DNA of 40,196 nucleotides from Alphaproteobacteria bacterium (GCA_019241645.1 JAFAWQ010000051.1:1-40196), one strand, 5' to 3'; shown: positions 25,767 through 35,868, counted from the first letter of the stretch. The notes: generated by a model not told the origin, from the sequence alone. Program-made: numbers and translations.

Positions 25767-28154
25767 CTAAAACTGCTTCAGCAGACGGTCGATGTAGTCG
25801 AGTTCCTCGCGGGGACGGCCGCGCTCTTCGGCGCGCCGGCGCAACTCCTTCAGGATGGTTCGAGCCCGCTCCAGCTGCGATTTGCCCGGCAGCTTGGTCT
25901 GATCGCCGAAACCGGGTCCGCGTCCGCCGTTTTCTCGTCCCAGCGGATCGTCATTGCCGTTCTCGCCTGGTTTGCCGTCGCCCTGCTGCTTCATCATCTG
26001 CTCGGCAAGCCGTCCGGCCCCCTTGCGCATCGCGTCGAGCGCCTTGCGCTCGGCCTCCGTCGCATCGTTGAGCGCGCGCTCGCCGAGCTTGCCTTGCGCT
26101 TCGCCCATTCGCTTGCCGGCTTCGCCCAAATCCTTGGCGCCACCGCCTGCCTTCGGTCCTATTCCCTGCATCAGCTTGTCGAGCTGTTGACGCAGGCTGC
26201 CTTGCCCTTGCGCCAGCCCCTTCGGCCCGCCGGCTTTGGGATCGAGGTTGCCCTGCTGCTCGCGAAACGTTTTGTCGAGCAACTGGCGCTGCTTGCCCAT
26301 CAGGTCGCCCAGGTTCTTGAGGGCCTCGCTCATCGCCTTGTCGCCTTCGCCGCCGCTGCCACCGGGCCCCGCTGTCATGTGCAGATTTTCGAGGAGCCCT
26401 TGCAGCATGGCGAGCAGCTGCTGCGCCTGCGCCCGCGCGCCGCTCTGCGCCAGTTGCTGGATGGCCTTGAGGAGCGCCTGCAGGTCCTGGGGGTTCAGAA
26501 CCTTGGCGCCTTTCGGCGGCGGCGAATTCGCGGATGGCGGATTTTGCGCCAGCTTTTCCAGATAACGCTTTAATGCCTGATCGTAACGCTGCAGCAGGGA
26601 ATCGATCGTCCCTTGCGGCGCGCCATGCGCCAGCGCCTGGGAGATCATCTGCTGCAAGCGCCGCAGTTCTTCGGCTGCGGACGAGAGTCCGCCGCGTTCC
26701 AGCGCCAGCGCTGTCTCCCACAGCAGATCTTCCACATGCGCGATATCCTGCGGCGCGCGCGCGTTCTTCAATGCCCAATAGGCAGCGCGGATCGCAACAT
26801 AGGCGGCGGTCTGCCGCTGGTAGAATAAGTCCGGCGCTGCGCTCAGCGCGTCGAGCGCGAACGCCGTGGCATTGCGTCCCTCCCTGCCATTGAGGAACAG
26901 GTTCTGCCGCTGCTCGATCAGCGCACGCGCCAATGGGTTGGTGAAGACGCGCGCGGGCAAGGTAAAGCGCGCCGGCCTGCTGCGGCCGATGTTGCCCATG
27001 GCATCTTTCGCTTCCAACGTGATGGTCACGTCGAGCCCGGCATAGGGGTGAGCGGTAAGATCGCGATAGACAGTATCGTTGAGCGTCTTGCCTTGCGAAG
27101 AGAGCGGCAGATCGACAACAAGCGTGCGCCGCGCTTTTGACTTTTGCACCGGCCGAATGAGCGCCCGCGCTGAAATCACGCCGTAATCGTCGCCCGCCGT
27201 AAGGGCAAACTTCACCGCGTCGCGCTCGGTGCGGCCCGGCGGCTGTGCGAAGGCGATGGACGGCGCTTCGTCCGGGACCGCCTTGAGGCGCCAACTGGCA
27301 AGCACCTGAGCGCCGCTCAGCACACGGACGGTTTCATCCCGCGCGATTTTTGCATTGCTGGAATAATCCTGGCCTTGCCCTGAGAAAGCTGGGACATGTT
27401 CTGCACGCGGCGCGAACGTCACCTGCGGCTCACCCCGGCCGCCATGCACCCGCAGCGCGAGCATCGAACCTGCGGGCACGGCGATGGGGCGATCCTGCGA
27501 TCCGCGGGGAAGATAGATCGGCGCCTCTCCGGTATAGGCCGGCGGATCGATCCAGGCTTCGAGGCTGGCACGCGGCGCGGATTCGCCTGGCGTCAGAGCG
27601 GCAAGCAGGCGGTGCTGCGCATCGCGACCCGCGACGGCAAATCCGATGACGAGCAAAAGAAGAATAATGTAGCGAACGTAGTGCGGATCTTCCGCCGCCA
27701 GCGATGCATGCGGATAGACCCAGCGAAGACGATTCCGGGCGGCCAGGCGCGCTCGCACATGCGCGCGCCACAGGTTTTCCGCGAGCGCGTCCCCCGCGCC
27801 CGCCACCATGCGATCATTGCGCTCGGTGAGCGGCCGGTGCGTCAGCCCGCTATCGCGCTCCAGCCGCCGCGCGCCGTCGTTCCAACCGGGCGCGCGGAAG
27901 TCCTGAAACCGTCGCCATAGGAAATAACCGACGGCACCGGCGCCCGCGATCAGCAGCAGTGCGTGCAGCAGCGAGGGCAGACGGGCAAAGACGTCAAGCA
28001 ACGCCAGCGTCGCCAAGGCCCCGGCAATTCCGTTCGCCGGCCACAATCGCGGCCAGAGCCGCTCCCACAGGATGGCGGCGCGCGCCTGCGCGATGCGCCG
28101 CTCGATCCTTCTATGCGAGCCAGTCTGGGATTCGATCGAGACGGAGATGCTCAT
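25767..28154 (-). CDS. DUF4175 / TIGR02302 family membrane protein
   Basis: A 795-residue envelope protein of unknown function found across alphaproteobacteria. Membrane segments lie near 42-60, 63-80 and 145-165, followed by a large extracytoplasmic region with beta-rich sequence (about 200-400). A glutamine/glycine/lysine-rich helical C-terminal half (repeated LGEAGKRMGEAQGKLGERAL-like segments) and a basic end complete it. The LERDSGLTHRPL motif near residue 100 is characteristic. The ATG at 28154 is the only ATG/GTG/TTG near the N-terminus, so the 44-base overlap with lysA is real. Its place after lysA is the conserved one. Confidence 0.9.
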   Translation of the reverse strand: MSISVSIESQTGSHRRIERRIAQARAAILWERLWPRLWPANGIAGALATLALLDVFARLPSLLHALLLIAGAGAVGYFLWRRFQDFRAPGWNDGARRLERDSGLTHRPLTERNDRMVAGAGDALAENLWRAHVRARLAARNRLRWVYPHASLAAEDPHYVRYIILLLLVIGFAVAGRDAQHRLLAALTPGESAPRASLEAWIDPPAYTGEAPIYLPRGSQDRPIAVPAGSMLALRVHGGRGEPQVTFAPRAEHVPAFSGQGQDYSSNAKIARDETVRVLSGAQVLASWRLKAVPDEAPSIAFAQPPGRTERDAVKFALTAGDDYGVISARALIRPVQKSKARRTLVVDLPLSSQGKTLNDTVYRDLTAHPYAGLDVTITLEAKDAMGNIGRSRPARFTLPARVFTNPLARALIEQRQNLFLNGREGRNATAFALDALSAAPDLFYQRQTAAYVAIRAAYWALKNARAPQDIAHVEDLLWETALALERGGLSSAAEELRRLQQMISQALAHGAPQGTIDSLLQRYDQALKRYLEKLAQNPPSANSPPPKGAKVLNPQDLQALLKAIQQLAQSGARAQAQQLLAMLQGLLENLHMTAGPGGSGGEGDKAMSEALKNLGDLMGKQRQLLDKTFREQQGNLDPKAGGPKGLAQGQGSLRQQLDKLMQGIGPKAGGGAKDLGEAGKRMGEAQGKLGERALNDATEAERKALDAMRKGAGRLAEQMMKQQGDGKPGENGNDDPLGRENGGRGPGFGDQTKLPGKSQLERARTILKELRRRAEERGRPREELDYIDRLLKQF

Positions 28155-29367
28155 CGTCGCTCATCTTGGGCCGCACAATGCTCCAGCGTTTGCCATGCAC
28201 CACTACTTCGGCGGCGGGAGGCCGTGCATTGTAAGCGGACGCCATCGCCGCGCCATAGGCGCCCGTCATCAGAATAGCTACCAAATCGCCGGCCCGCAGG
28301 CGCGGCAGCAGGTGGGCGCCAAAGGAATCCGAGGTTTCGCACACCGGGCCCACCACCTCATAGCTTTCCATCGGCGCGTCTTCGCGTGGCGCAACGCACA
28401 CGATCTCGTGATGCGCACCGTACAAGGCCGGGCGAAGGAAATCGTTCATCCCGGCATCGAGAATCGCGAAGCGCCGGTTCTCGCCGTCCTTCACATGGAT
28501 GACGCGTGCAACGAGAATTCCCGCACTTGCTGCAATCAGCCTTCCGGGTTCGAGGATCAGCGACACATTCTGATCGCGGGCGAATTGCGCCACGAGATTT
28601 GCGTAGTCCGCGATCTTCAAACCCGGCATCCTGTTGCCGTAGTTGACCCCAAGTCCGCCGCCGGCATCGGCGCGCGCGACTTGGTGGCCGTCGCTGCGCA
28701 GCATCGCGATCAGCTCGGACATGCGCGCCAGCGCCTGTCCGAACGGTTCGAGTTCGGTGATCTGACTGCCGATATGCATGTCCACGCCGACGATCTTGAG
28801 CCCCGGCAGCGCCGCGGCGCGGGCATACCCTTCGCGCGCGCGCGTCCACGGGATACCGAACTTGGTTTCGGCGATGCCGGTGGAGATTTTGGCATGCGTG
28901 CGCGCATCGATATCGGGATTGACGCGGATGGCGACCGGTGCAATGGCTCCCATTCCGGCCGCAATTTCGCTGAGCGTTTCGAGTTCTGCTTCGCTTTCAA
29001 CATTGAACTGATGAATGCCGGCCTGGAGGCCCAGCGCCAGCTCCGCGCGGGTCTTGCCGACGCCGGAGAAGACGATTTTTTCCGCCGGGATTCCGGCCGC
29101 AAGTGCCTTTTTCAATTCGCCGCCTGAAACGACGTCGGCACCCGCGCCCAGTTTCGCCAGCGTTCGCAGCACGGCGAGATTGCCGTTCGCTTTCACCGAA
29201 TAAGCAATGAGGGCATCCGCCGGAAAGGCGCCCGCGAAATTTCGATAGTTCGCGGTGAGCGCGGACGTCGAGTAGCAGTAGAACGGCGTGCCGATTTCGT
29301 CCGCCAGCGCAGGGACATCCACGCCTTCCGCGAACATGCGGCCGTCGCGAAACGCGAAAGCCGTCAT
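28111..29367 (-). CDS. lysA: Diaminopimelate decarboxylase
   Basis: A 418-residue PLP enzyme that produces lysine from meso-diaminopimelate. The PLP lysine is K59 in AYSVKANGNLAVL, in a TIM-barrel domain. HIGSQITEL, ADAGGGLGVNYG, LEPGRLIAASAG and GPVCETSDSFG (the last bearing the active-site cysteine) are signature motifs in the right order. Length is normal. The ATG at 29367 overlaps the lptM stop (ATGA) and the end overlaps the DUF4175 gene by 44 bases. Confidence 0.97.
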   Translation of the reverse strand: MTAFAFRDGRMFAEGVDVPALADEIGTPFYCYSTSALTANYRNFAGAFPADALIAYSVKANGNLAVLRTLAKLGAGADVVSGGELKKALAAGIPAEKIVFSGVGKTRAELALGLQAGIHQFNVESEAELETLSEIAAGMGAIAPVAIRVNPDIDARTHAKISTGIAETKFGIPWTRAREGYARAAALPGLKIVGVDMHIGSQITELEPFGQALARMSELIAMLRSDGHQVARADAGGGLGVNYGNRMPGLKIADYANLVAQFARDQNVSLILEPGRLIAASAGILVARVIHVKDGENRRFAILDAGMNDFLRPALYGAHHEIVCVAPREDAPMESYEVVGPVCETSDSFGAHLLPRLRAGDLVAILMTGAYGAAMASAYNARPPAAEVVVHGKRWSIVRPKMSDDEHLRLDRIPDWLA

Positions 29368-29516
29368 CGGCCGATGGGTTGCGGGGGCCGCGATGGGTCT
29401 CTCTGGTTTTTCGGCGTCGGCTTGCCGTCCGGCATGAGGAGGTCGCTCTTGATTCCGCAGGCAGGAACCGCGAGCGCTAGAGCAATAGTGAGCAACAGGC
29501 GGACGATCGCGCGCAT
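29364..29516 (-). CDS. lptM: LptM-like small lipoprotein
   Basis: A 50-residue lipoprotein. The signal is RAIVRLLLTIALALAVPAC, with the lipidated cysteine at residue 20, followed directly by GIKSDLLMPDGK, a version of the GxKGPLxxP motif of LptM (YifL) that assists LptD maturation. The rest is a short charged and proline-rich tail. The ATG at 29516 is chosen because it gives a clean lipoprotein signal. It overlaps lysA by four bases, a widespread arrangement. The LptM assignment is by motif and location; the short length makes it less certain. Confidence 0.8.
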   Translation of the reverse strand: MRAIVRLLLTIALALAVPACGIKSDLLMPDGKPTPKNQRDPSRPPQPIGR

Positions 29517-29582
29517 GCCCCGATGTGCGCCCTCAACGGCCAATTTGTCAATTTGTCGGCAAATGGCTATCGCATCGGCCCG

Positions 29583-30143
29583 ATGCGGGCATTTCGACAT
29601 TCGATCGCGCGGGCCGGATGCCTGGCTGCTGCCCTGTGTCTTGGCGGATGCGAGCAGCGGCAAGAGACCGCGCCTCCGCGTTCCGTCAATGCGCTGGAAA
29701 AACTGAAAGCGGAAGCGCCGAAAACGGTGCCGCCGGTGACGTTTGCGGATGCGCAAGGCAAGACGCGCAATCTGAGTGAGTTTCGTGGCCGCTATGTGCT
29801 GCTCAATCTGTGGGCCACCTGGTGCGCGCCCTGCGTGCGCGAGCTGCCTTCTCTATCGCATCTGCAGGAAGCGATGGGAGCGAACAATCTGCTCGTCGTG
29901 CCGGTGAATGTCGGCCACGGCGCGGCGCCGGAGACAGCGGCCTTCCTGAAAGAGAACAAGGCCGCGGCATTGCCGGTTTATCTCGATACCAAGAGCGCCT
30001 TCCTGCACGCCTTCGGGGCCTTGGGTTTGCCGCTCACGGTGCTGATCGATCCGCAGGGCCGCGAAATCGCCCGCGCGTCCGGCGCCGTGCAGTGGGATGC
30101 GAAAAAGTCGATTTCTTATTTTCAGGCGCTGACCAAACGCTAG
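29583..30143 (+). CDS. TlpA-family thiol:disulfide oxidoreductase, lipoprotein
   Basis: A 186-residue periplasmic thioredoxin-fold protein. The N-terminus is a lipoprotein signal with the lipidated cysteine C23 in ALCLGGCEQ. The thioredoxin domain (about 45-183) carries the redox pair C81-x2-C84 in LWATWCAPCVRELPS, and GLPLTVLIDPQGREIARA with its cis-proline. TlpA-like proteins reduce disulfides during cytochrome maturation or copper handling. It diverges from lptM-lysA, as in many relatives. Start ATG 29583 gives the proper signal; an earlier ATG at 29523 would put polar residues before it. Its TAG stop overlaps the next gene's stop. Confidence 0.93.
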   Translation: MRAFRHSIARAGCLAAALCLGGCEQRQETAPPRSVNALEKLKAEAPKTVPPVTFADAQGKTRNLSEFRGRYVLLNLWATWCAPCVRELPSLSHLQEAMGANNLLVVPVNVGHGAAPETAAFLKENKAAALPVYLDTKSAFLHAFGALGLPLTVLIDPQGREIARASGAVQWDAKKSISYFQALTKR

Positions 30144-30670
30144 TCGGCGCGTTGCTGCGGTGCGCGGTTCAGCACGTGATAGGAAATTCCGTCCCAGGCG
30201 TTGTGGATGCCGGCGAGCAGCAACAGCAGGGCCGCGCCGCCAGTCGCAAAGAGCGCAAGGCGGAGATCCTGGAACACGACATAGGCCGATATCGCGATCA
30301 CCACATAGGCCGCCAGCGGCATCAAAACGTGAAACATCGCGTCTTCCATGTCCGGCTTGTACGCGGTCTGGACGCGCATCCGCCACACCGTCAGCAGCAC
30401 GTAGGCCGCGCCGGCAAGGCCGACAAGCCCGCAAACCATCGCCACGGCAGTAGCGCTATCCCAGGGCATGCGCAGCAATGCCGACAAACCCAGGACGACA
30501 CTGAAATGCACGATGGTTGGTGTGCTGAACGCCGCTCCGGCGCGCGCCATATCGCGCGGCGGACGCTCGGCGATCAGGGTCAGCACGACGAACTGCAGGC
30601 CGATCAGCGCGCCGCCGGCGGAGCCGACGATCACATAGAAGCTGTCCCACTTTTCCAGCAGTTCTGTCAT
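30140..30670 (-). CDS. Small multi-pass membrane protein of unknown function
   Basis: A 176-residue integral membrane protein. Hydrophobic segments lie at about 11-33, 50-66, 73-97, 112-133 and 138-155. The first loop is basic (ERPPRDMARAGAAFSTPTIVHF) and may be a conserved feature. No catalytic motif is recognisable. It starts six bases after the aldo/keto reductase stop and may be co-transcribed with it. Its TAG stop is shared with the convergent tlpA stop as CTAG (30140-30143). ATG 30670 is the first sensible start. I have no functional suggestion beyond the membrane location. Confidence 0.8.
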   Translation of the reverse strand: MTELLEKWDSFYVIVGSAGGALIGLQFVVLTLIAERPPRDMARAGAAFSTPTIVHFSVVLGLSALLRMPWDSATAVAMVCGLVGLAGAAYVLLTVWRMRVQTAYKPDMEDAMFHVLMPLAAYVVIAISAYVVFQDLRLALFATGGAALLLLLAGIHNAWDGISYHVLNRAPQQRAD

Positions 30671-30675
30671 CGCGC

Positions 30676-31689
<1,014 letters not shown>

Positions 31690-31808
31690 TCAAAATGAAC
31701 GTCGTCTCGGCGCGGCAACCCAAATCGTAGCTCGATGACAATGCGATAGAAAACGCCTGCGCCTGCGATTCGACGCAATAACCGCGATCCGCACGAATAC
31801 CGAGTGTG

Positions 31809-32684
31809 TTACCGCGTCGGAACAGGCTTCTCGCCGCGGTAGTCGTAGAAGCCGCGGCCGGTTTTCTGCCCCAGCCAGCCCGCTTCCACATATTTCACCA
31901 GCAGAGGGCAGGGGCGGTACTTGGAATCGGCAAGGCCTTCATACAGCACCTGCATCACCGAGAGGCAGGTATCGAGGCCGATGAAATCGGCAAGTTGCAG
32001 CGGACCCATCGGATGGTTGGCGCCGAGCCGCATGGCGGTATCGATCGCCTCCACGCTACCGACACCTTCATACAGCGTGTAAACCGCCTCATTGATCATC
32101 GGCAGCAGGATGCGGTTGACGATGAACGCCGGGAAATCCTCCGCATAGGCCGGGGTCTTGCCCACCTTGCGCACGATGTCCAACGCGGCCTGGAAGGTCG
32201 TGTCGTCGGTCGCGATGCCGCGGATGACTTCCACCAGCTGCATCATCGGCACGGGGTTCATGAAATGAAGGCCGATGAAATGCTCCGGCCGGTCGGTGAC
32301 AGAGGCGAGGCGGGTGATTGAGATGGAAGAGGTGTTGCTGGCAATGAGCGTATGGGGATCGAGGCGGGGACAGAGTTCCTGAAAAATCTTGCGCTTGACG
32401 GCCTCGTCTTCCGTGGCCGCTTCGATGACGAGATCGCGGCCTCGCATCGCATCCAGCCCTTGAGAGATATGGATCCGTTTCATCGCGGGTTCGATCATCT
32501 CTTCGCGGATCAGTCCACGCGACGCCTGGCGATGCATGTTCTTGGCGATGAGCTTGGTGGAGCGCTCCAGCGCTTCCGGATTCACATCCTCCAGCACCAC
32601 ATCGACCCCGGCGAGCGACAGCACATGGGCGATGCCGGTGCCCATCTGCCCAGCCCCAATAACGCCAACCCGTTCGATATTCAT
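31809..32684 (-). CDS. hbd: 3-Hydroxybutyryl-CoA dehydrogenase
   Basis: A 291-residue NAD(P)-dependent enzyme of the short-chain 3-hydroxyacyl-CoA dehydrogenase family. The Rossmann motif is GAGQMGTGIAHV (from residue 10). IASNTSSISITRLA and HFIGLHFMNPVPMMQLVEVI carry the catalytic serine/histidine region. NRILLPMINEAV and DTAMRLGANHPMGPLQLADFIGLD belong to the C-terminal helical domain. It follows etfA by 23 bases and so belongs to an etfB-etfA-hbd operon, which suggests a role in butanoyl-CoA or PHB-type metabolism with electrons passing through ETF. Start ATG 32684. Confidence 0.95.
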   Translation of the reverse strand: MNIERVGVIGAGQMGTGIAHVLSLAGVDVVLEDVNPEALERSTKLIAKNMHRQASRGLIREEMIEPAMKRIHISQGLDAMRGRDLVIEAATEDEAVKRKIFQELCPRLDPHTLIASNTSSISITRLASVTDRPEHFIGLHFMNPVPMMQLVEVIRGIATDDTTFQAALDIVRKVGKTPAYAEDFPAFIVNRILLPMINEAVYTLYEGVGSVEAIDTAMRLGANHPMGPLQLADFIGLDTCLSVMQVLYEGLADSKYRPCPLLVKYVEAGWLGQKTGRGFYDYRGEKPVPTR

Positions 32685-32707
32685 GGATTTGCCTCGAATG
32701 ATGCGGC

Positions 32708-33649
32708 TCAGTAGCCGAGCTTGGTCAGTTCCGCTTCCATCTCGGGAATGGCCTGGAAGAGATCGGCCACGAGCGCGTAATCGGCGATCTGGAAGATCGG
32801 CGCGTCCTCGTCCTTGTTGATGGCAACGATGATTTTGGAATCCTTCATGCCGGCCAGATGCTGGATGGCGCCGGAGATTCCAAACGCGATGTAGAGTTGC
32901 GGCGCCACCACTTTTCCGGTTTGGCCGACCTGGTAGTCGTTGGGCACAAAACCCGCGTCAACCGCCGCGCGCGAAGCCCCGACTGCGGCATGCAGCTTGT
33001 CGGCGAGGTTTTCCAGCAGCTTGAAGTTTTCGCCGGACTGCATGCCGCGTCCGCCGGAAACGATGATCTTCGCCGCCGTCAGTTCCGGCCGCTCCGATCT
33101 GGAGAGCTCTTCGCCGACGAAGCGCGACGCGCCGGAATCGGCCGTGGCGTCGATTTTTTCAATTGGTGCGTTTCCGTCCGCGGCCGCGGCGGCGAATGCC
33201 GTGGTCCGCACGGTGATGATTTTCTTGCCATCCGCCGCCTGCACGGTGGCAATGGCGTTGCCGGCATAGATTGGCCGCTCGAAAGTATCCGGACTCACAA
33301 CCTTCGTGATTTCGGAGATCTGCGGCACGTCGAGCTTTGCGGCGACCCGCGGCAGGTAATTTTTTCCGTTCGTTGTCGCCGGCGCGAGGATGGCGTCATA
33401 GGCCGGCGCCAACGACACGATGAGCGCCTCCATCGGCTCGGCCAGCATCCTCGTATAAGGTGGAGCGTCAGCGATGAGAACCTTTTCCACGCCGGCAAGC
33501 TTCGCTGCGGCATTAGCCACGCCGGCGCAATCCGAGCCGGCAACGAGCACATGCACCGGCGCGCTCACCTGCATCGCGGCCGTAACGGTCTTCGCGGTTG
33601 CCTCGCCCAGCTTGCTGTTGTCGTGCTCGGCGATCACGAGGGACGCCAT
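32708..33649 (-). CDS. etfA: Electron transfer flavoprotein subunit alpha
   Basis: A 313-residue FAD-binding subunit that forms the ETF heterodimer with EtfB and shuttles electrons from acyl-CoA dehydrogenases to ETF-quinone oxidoreductase. The C-terminal FAD domain (about 190-313) has [39 protein letters not shown] and [20 protein letters not shown], all diagnostic. The start overlaps the etfB stop as TGATG. Length is normal. Dehydrogenase partners and ETF-QO are not in the window. Confidence 0.97.
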   Translation of the reverse strand: MASLVIAEHDNSKLGEATAKTVTAAMQVSAPVHVLVAGSDCAGVANAAAKLAGVEKVLIADAPPYTRMLAEPMEALIVSLAPAYDAILAPATTNGKNYLPRVAAKLDVPQISEITKVVSPDTFERPIYAGNAIATVQAADGKKIITVRTTAFAAAAADGNAPIEKIDATADSGASRFVGEELSRSERPELTAAKIIVSGGRGMQSGENFKLLENLADKLHAAVGASRAAVDAGFVPNDYQVGQTGKVVAPQLYIAFGISGAIQHLAGMKDSKIIVAINKDEDAPIFQIADYALVADLFQAIPEMEAELTKLGY

Positions 33650-34395
33650 CAGAGTGCCCCCGCTTCGCGCAGCTTGCCGACAAGCTCGGCCATCGTTTTC
33701 AGTTTCGCGCCGGCCTGCCGCTTTGCCGGCTCTGTCACTTTCAGCACCTTCAGGCGCGGCGTTATATCGATGCCGTAATCGGCAGGCGTTTTCTGATCGA
33801 TGTTTTTTTTCTTCGCCTTCATGATGTTGGGGAGCGAGGCATATCGCGGCTCGTTCAGGCGCAAATCGGTGGTGATCACTGCGGGCAGTTTGATCTCGAC
33901 GGTCTGCAGGCCGCCGTCGATTTCGCGTTCAATTTGCGCCTGTCCATCCCCTATTTCGACCTTGTGCGCGAATGTGCCTTGCGGCCAAGCGAGCAGGGCG
34001 GCGAGCATTTGTCCCGTCTGGTTGGAGTCGTCGTCGATCGCCTGCTTGCCCATGATCACAAGACCGGGCTCCTCGGCTTCGCAAATTCCTTTCAGAATCT
34101 TGGCAACCGCCAGCGGCTCCACCTCGCCATCGGCTTTCACGTGAATGCCGCGATCGGCTCCCAGCGCCAGCGCCGTGCGGATTGTTTCTGCCGCCTGTTG
34201 CGGGCCGATCGAAACCGCGACGACTTCCGTCGCCTTTCCTTTTTCCTTGAGCCGAACAGCTTCCTCGACGGCAATTTCGTCGAAGGGATTCATGCTCATC
34301 TTCACGTTCGCCAGATCGACGCCGGAGCCGTCCGCCTTCACGCGAACCTTCACGTTAAAGTCGATCACCCGTTTGACCGGGACAATCACCTTCAT
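33649..34395 (-). CDS. etfB: Electron transfer flavoprotein subunit beta
   Basis: A 248-residue AMP-binding subunit of ETF. The N-terminus is [61 protein letters not shown] and [20 protein letters not shown] are diagnostic, the last being the ETF recognition loop. The ATG at 34395 is preferred; an upstream extension to 34473 is not conserved. It heads the etfB-etfA-hbd operon, with a candidate promoter some 90 bases upstream. Confidence 0.97.
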   Translation of the reverse strand: MKVIVPVKRVIDFNVKVRVKADGSGVDLANVKMSMNPFDEIAVEEAVRLKEKGKATEVVAVSIGPQQAAETIRTALALGADRGIHVKADGEVEPLAVAKILKGICEAEEPGLVIMGKQAIDDDSNQTGQMLAALLAWPQGTFAHKVEIGDGQAQIEREIDGGLQTVEIKLPAVITTDLRLNEPRYASLPNIMKAKKKNIDQKTPADYGIDITPRLKVLKVTEPAKRQAGAKLKTMAELVGKLREAGAL

Positions 34396-34488
34396 GATTT
34401 TTGGGTGCCTTCCGAAAGCCGTGCTCTTAACCCGGAAGCGGTGGCGGAAAATCCGTGACGGGCCCCGGTGCACGATTGTGCAGCGCGG

Positions 34489-34518
34489 AAACTAGGTCCG
34501 GTTTCTTCGTTCTGTCAA
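34489..34518 (-). promoter_or_regulatory. Candidate sigma-70 type promoter for etfB-etfA-hbd
   Basis: On the minus strand a perfect TTGACA (34518-34513) is followed after 18 bases by TAGTTT (34494-34489), a half match to TATAAT. A start near 34482 would leave a leader of about 87 bases before the etfB ATG. Pattern only. Confidence 0.4.
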
Positions 34519-34673
34519 CGGCAATGGCGCTTAAATTGCGGGTTTTGGCCGCATCACAAAAATCCTCCGTTGTGGTGCACCGCAGCATCTGCGTCACTCC
34601 GCCGCAGATGGCCGCATAAGCTTTGGAGGCTCGATCCGAACGCCGAAAAGTTAGACCCATCAAGCGATTGCGC

Positions 34674-34679
34674 TATAAG
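34674..34679 (+). promoter_or_regulatory. Possible -10 element for the 34713 gene
   Basis: TATAAG, one mismatch from TATAAT, is 33 bases before the ATG at 34713. The sequence 17 bases upstream (TTAGAC) matches the -35 consensus poorly, so this is weak evidence for a promoter. Confidence 0.25.
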
Positions 34680-34712
34680 GCGCCAGGTTTTCTTGGTGGG
34701 TCAGGAGTTGTC

Positions 34713-35864
34713 ATGGCGAAAGGCGAGCGCAAACGCAGGCGGCGCGCCGGCGAGGAATCCGCGGGGTTGGAGGACGATAGTTTCATAACGGCCGAGTCTT
34801 CTCCGACGGAGGCGTTTACCTTGTCCGCGCCGGCCGAATTGCCATTGCCCCAATCGGGAGCTCAAGACGTTCTGGCCGCTTCGCCGTCAGGCGAGGAAAA
34901 ATCCGCATTGCGAAGTATCCCAACCAATGCATCCCGACAGGCCAGAAAGCTTCAGATGCGTTCCATCGGAGTACCCGCGGCCCTTGAGACGCCGCTTGCC
35001 GCCGAAGACGCGTCCGGTGTTGGTCCGGCTGCCGCAGAGAAACCCGTTGCCCTGGCGCAGATCCTGAGCAATCCATCGTTTGCCGCGCGGGCCAAACCCG
35101 TGCCGCAATTCGAAGCCGCCGCGGAACCCGCCGAACCGGAAGCGAGTACGCCGTCTGGACCGGATCTTCGCGCCAACGATATCCTTCCCGCCGAGACAAC
35201 TGTCGAGGAATCGGAACCCCCGTCGCAGGCCGCGTATCCGCCGCTTCATAGCTATCGGCTCGAACCCGAAGACGAGCCGAAGCGCTGGACGCGCGAGCCC
35301 ATGCTCGTGGCGCTCCTTCTCGTTGCGCTCATCATGCTGGCTTTCAACACCTATTCGACCTTGCGTATGAACGGAATTGCCGATCGGTTGAGCGCCATCG
35401 GAGCGCAATCCACGCCGGCGGCGGGCGTTGGGTTGGAACGGCCCTGGGTCGGCGTCGACACCATCCGCACGCAGGCTTTCGCCAGCGGCGGGCAGCCGGT
35501 GACCACCGTTCATATCGTCAACAGCGGCCGCGAACCGGCCTACGATCTGCGATCCAACACGGTCGGAAGCCTGCGCTCCTCTGCAACGCCAGCGCCCGAG
35601 ATTCCTGCCCAGAAGGGGCCGCTCGCGACGACCGGGCTTTTGCTCCCCAACACGGGCGGCAATCTGACCTTCTTCGGCAACACGCGCGCGCTCACGGCGG
35701 AAGAAGCAGCGAGCGTCCGCTCCGGGCAATACGTGCTCTGGCTGGCGGGGCGGCTGGACTACAAGGATTCGAAAGGGCGGCCGCACGCCACCACGTTCCG
35801 CTATCGCTACGATCCTAACCTGAACAGCTTTGTCGCTGCGCCGGCCGGCAACGTCGCGAACTGA
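34713..35864 (+). CDS. Uncharacterised single-pass membrane protein with a disordered N-terminus
   Basis: A 383-residue protein not recognised. The first 195 residues are low complexity, rich in E, P, A and S, with a basic start (AKGERKRRRRAGEES) and are probably disordered and cytoplasmic. One membrane segment lies at about 196-215 (PMLVALLLVALIMLAFNTYS). The remaining 168 residues form a predicted extracytoplasmic, beta-rich domain (ERPWVGVDTIRTQAF, TTVHIVNSGREPAYDL, YVLWLAGRLDYKDSKGR, TTFRYRYDPNLNSF) that could be immunoglobulin-like. CAGGAG precedes the ATG at 34713. It converges on hemD with four bases between stops. In several relatives I recall a different gene (mitofilin-like) beside hemD. 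Confidence 0.75.
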   Translation: MAKGERKRRRRAGEESAGLEDDSFITAESSPTEAFTLSAPAELPLPQSGAQDVLAASPSGEEKSALRSIPTNASRQARKLQMRSIGVPAALETPLAAEDASGVGPAAAEKPVALAQILSNPSFAARAKPVPQFEAAAEPAEPEASTPSGPDLRANDILPAETTVEESEPPSQAAYPPLHSYRLEPEDEPKRWTREPMLVALLLVALIMLAFNTYSTLRMNGIADRLSAIGAQSTPAAGVGLERPWVGVDTIRTQAFASGGQPVTTVHIVNSGREPAYDLRSNTVGSLRSSATPAPEIPAQKGPLATTGLLLPNTGGNLTFFGNTRALTAEEAASVRSGQYVLWLAGRLDYKDSKGRPHATTFRYRYDPNLNSFVAAPAGNVAN

Positions 35865-35868
35865 TCGG

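Larger units (their letters stand above)
34396..34712. other. Longest gene-free stretch in the window (divergent promoter region)
   Basis: These 317 bases separate the divergent etfB and the membrane-protein gene. I see a TTGACA-based promoter candidate for etfB (34489-34518), a TATAAG before the plus-strand gene (34674-34679) and nothing resembling a gene, tRNA or strong hairpin. Reading frames here are short and have no family signature. Confidence 0.6.

Noticed and set aside
25951..27294. A second minus-strand frame inside the DUF4175 gene
   Set aside because: Arginine-rich frame-shifted translation of a GC-rich gene with no family signature.
32858..33778. A plus-strand frame opposite etfA
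   Set aside because: Shadow of a gene with complete ETF motifs.
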